DNA of 64,000 nucleotides, from the NCBI RefSeq assembly GCF_001636295.1, contig NZ_CP014209.1:124001-188000 (forward strand), in the 5' to 3' direction. Every line of letters starts with the position of its first letter. Positions within the stretch are counted from its first letter, which is position 1. This document shows positions 62,376 to 64,000 of this stretch, in pieces. A model generated the notes under the pieces. It saw nothing but the letters and a program-made list of their open reading frames with translations, was not told the DNA's origin and searched no databases. This DNA comes from Isoptericola dokdonensis DS-3 (GTDB taxonomy: Bacteria; Actinomycetota; Actinomycetes; Actinomycetales; Cellulomonadaceae). Made by a program: the position numbers and the translations under genes.

Positions 62376-63839
62376 GTGACCACCGCACCCTCGACCACCT
62401 CCGCGACGCCCGCCGGGCCGTCGACGCCCCCGTCCGCGCCACCGACCCCGCCGCAGGGCTCCCGGCTGTGGGTCGCCCTGCAGCCGATCCTGCTGCGGCT
62501 GCACTTCTACGCCGGCATCCTCGTCGGCCCGTTCCTCCTGGTCGCCGCGACGACGGGCCTGCTGTACACGCTCGCCCCGACGATCGAGCGGACGATGTAC
62601 GACGACCTGCTCGTCGTCGAGCAGGTCGGCGACACCACCGCCCCGCTGTCCGCGCAGGTGGCCGCCGCCCGCGCCGCCCATCCCGAGGGCACCATCAGCG
62701 CCGTCGAGGTGGCCGGTGACCCGGAGACCACCACGCGGGTGGTCCTCGCCGTCGACGGCCTGCCCGAGGGTGCCGCGCGCACCGTGTTCGTCGACCCGTA
62801 CACCGCCCAGGTCGCCGGGGACTCGTTGACCTACGGCCAGTGGCTGCCCGCGCGGGAGTGGATCGAGACCCTGCACTCCTCGCTGCACCTCGGGACGGTC
62901 GGCACGCTGTACTCCGAGCTCGCCGCGTCGTGGCTGTGGGTCGTGGTTCTCGGCGGCCTCGCGATGTGGGTCGCGCGGGCCGTCCGCAAGAAGCGCACCG
63001 CGCGAGCGCTGCTCGTGCCCGAGCGGGGGAGGCCGGGACGCCGGCGCACGCTGTCGTGGCACGGCGTCGTCGGGATCCTCGCCGCGACCGGCCTGCTCGT
63101 GCTGTCCGTCACCGGCCTGACCTGGTCGGAACACGCCGGCGCCCGGATCGGCGACCTGCGGTCGGCGCTCTCCACGCCCGCCCCCGAGCTCGACACGGCC
63201 CTCACCGCGGGCTACGACGCCGAGGCCGACCCGCACGCGGAGCACGGCAGCGTCGCCGGGGCGATCGAGGACCACTACCTCGAGCACGGCGCGTCGTGGG
63301 ACGGGCTCACCGCGGCGGCCGAGCGGGAGGGCCTCGTCGCGCCGTACCGGGTCACCCCGCCCGCGACGCACCACGAGGCGTGGACCGTCACCGAGGCGGC
63401 GACGTCCTGGCCGATGGACAACGACGCGATCGCCGTCCACGGGTTCAGCGGCGAGGTCCTCGACCGGGTCGACTTCGAGGACGAGCCGTTCCTGGCCAAG
63501 CTCAGCTCGTGGGGCATCTACTTCCACCTCGGCATGCTGTTCGGCCTGCCGAACCTGCTGTTCCTGGCGGCGACGGCGCTCGGGCTGGTCGTCCTGGTCG
63601 TGCTGGGGTACCGGATGTGGTGGCAGCGTCGTCCGACGCGGCAGCAGGGACGTGGCCCGGGCCCGTTGCTCGGTCGCGGTGCGCTGCGCCAGGCGCCCCT
63701 GTGGCTGACGGTGGTGCTGTTCGCCCTCGCGGCAGGGGCGGCGTACTACGTGCCGCTGTTCGGCCTCACCCTGGCGGCGTTCCTGGTCGTCGACGTCCTG
63801 CTCGGGCTGCGCGCCCGGCGCCGGGCGCGCACGAGCTGA
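62376..63839 (+). CDS. PepSY-associated membrane protein
   Basis: A 487-residue protein with a 35-residue Thr/Pro-rich N-terminus, then four main membrane helices in the PepSY_TM pattern: HFYAGILVGPFLLVAATTGLLYTL near the start, LHSSLHLGTVGTLYSELAASWLWVVVLGG in the middle, and WGIYFHLGMLFGLPNLLFLA near residue 385, with PepSY-like outer domains between. Conserved His in the helices may bind haem, and relatives are iron-siderophore or metal reductases. GAAGAGGA lies before the GTG. The final helices (about 435-475) are an extra pair. Confidence 0.85.
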   Translation: MTTAPSTTSATPAGPSTPPSAPPTPPQGSRLWVALQPILLRLHFYAGILVGPFLLVAATTGLLYTLAPTIERTMYDDLLVVEQVGDTTAPLSAQVAAARAAHPEGTISAVEVAGDPETTTRVVLAVDGLPEGAARTVFVDPYTAQVAGDSLTYGQWLPAREWIETLHSSLHLGTVGTLYSELAASWLWVVVLGGLAMWVARAVRKKRTARALLVPERGRPGRRRTLSWHGVVGILAATGLLVLSVTGLTWSEHAGARIGDLRSALSTPAPELDTALTAGYDAEADPHAEHGSVAGAIEDHYLEHGASWDGLTAAAEREGLVAPYRVTPPATHHEAWTVTEAATSWPMDNDAIAVHGFSGEVLDRVDFEDEPFLAKLSSWGIYFHLGMLFGLPNLLFLAATALGLVVLVVLGYRMWWQRRPTRQQGRGPGPLLGRGALRQAPLWLTVVLFALAAGAAYYVPLFGLTLAAFLVVDVLLGLRARRRARTS

Positions 63840-64000
63840 CGCCCCGGGCGCCTCACGCCGTGGTCGTCCGGTGCGTGAGGAAGTCGAGCCACGACCGTCA
63901 CGGCGCCGTTCCCCCGGCGAAATGCGCCTCCACCACGCTGTTCCCCAGAGGCCCGGTCCGACGACGTGCCGGGCGGGACGACGACGGAGGGGGAGCTGAC
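63840..64000. other. Terminal non-coding or undetermined stretch
   Basis: No gene can be supported here. On the minus strand a short run reads RSWLDFLTHRTTTA before a stop at 63855, but an in-frame stop precedes it by 14 codons. The window ends before it can be judged. Confidence 0.3.

Noticed and set aside
63853..64000. C-terminus of a minus-strand gene entering from the right, possibly broken
   Set aside because: The readable run before the stop at 63855 is only 14 codons after another stop, and the window ends too soon to show a gene or pseudogene.

Overview
The window is a high-GC (about 74 percent by eye) chromosomal segment of an actinobacterium. The order murA-plsC-gpsA ... ddl-DUF3515-thiL-rpmB-DAK2-recG-rsmD-coaD-DUF177-rpmF-rnc-mutM and rne-rplU-rpmA-obg-proB-proA-nadD-rsfS is the conserved actinobacterial housekeeping backbone. 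Gene content and protein sequences look most like the Cellulomonadaceae/Promicromonosporaceae (Cellulosimicrobium, Isoptericola, Cellulomonas type). That genus-level guess is inference. No insertion sequence, prophage, CRISPR array or rRNA operon was seen. One tRNA gene, tRNA-Ala(GGC), is present.

Layout. 1-7.9 kb: two DHA2-type drug exporters, the first (cut by the window edge) divergent from a MarR regulator over a 30-bp AT-rich palindrome; between them an alpha/beta hydrolase, a MarP-like membrane serine protease and a coupled three-gene membrane operon (DUF1876, DUF4389, small membrane protein). 8-11.3 kb: murA, plsC, gpsA. 11.3-19.2 kb: accessory metabolism: a lipoprotein, a cystathionine gamma-synthase-type enzyme, a sphingosine-1-phosphate-lyase-like PLP enzyme coupled to a GPH transporter, then an acyl-CoA dehydrogenase divergent from an acyl-CoA ligase. 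19.2-31.8 kb: housekeeping block (ddl to mutM). 31.8-34.6 kb: a D-2-hydroxyacid dehydrogenase and a two-gene ABC exporter. 34.7-40.8 kb: the cytochrome bd operon cydA-cydB-cydD-cydC, with two Rex-type operators built into its promoter. 41.2-55.4 kb: rne, a small insert (tdk, desaturase, pcm), then rplU-rpmA-obg-proB-proA-small peptide-nadD-SPFx protein-rsfS-histidine phosphatase, ending with tRNA-Ala. 55.7-64 kb: cupin, MFS transporter, an ectoine-degradation-like cluster (EctB/DoeD-type transaminase, M24 ectoine hydrolase, semialdehyde dehydrogenase) and a His-rich membrane protein plus PepSY-TM protein.

Control signals. At least a dozen genes have a TANNNT -10 hexamer starting 12-14 nt before the start codon and no Shine-Dalgarno, so they are probably read as leaderless mRNAs. 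Inside operons ATGA/GTGA overlaps are the rule. Terminators are strong GC hairpins without a U tract. The most interesting non-coding signals are a perfect 18-bp inverted repeat inside the start of the RNase III gene, the paired Rex sites at cydA, a 30-bp perfect hairpin abutting the acyl-CoA dehydrogenase stop codon, and a three-segment alternating hairpin before the PepSY gene.
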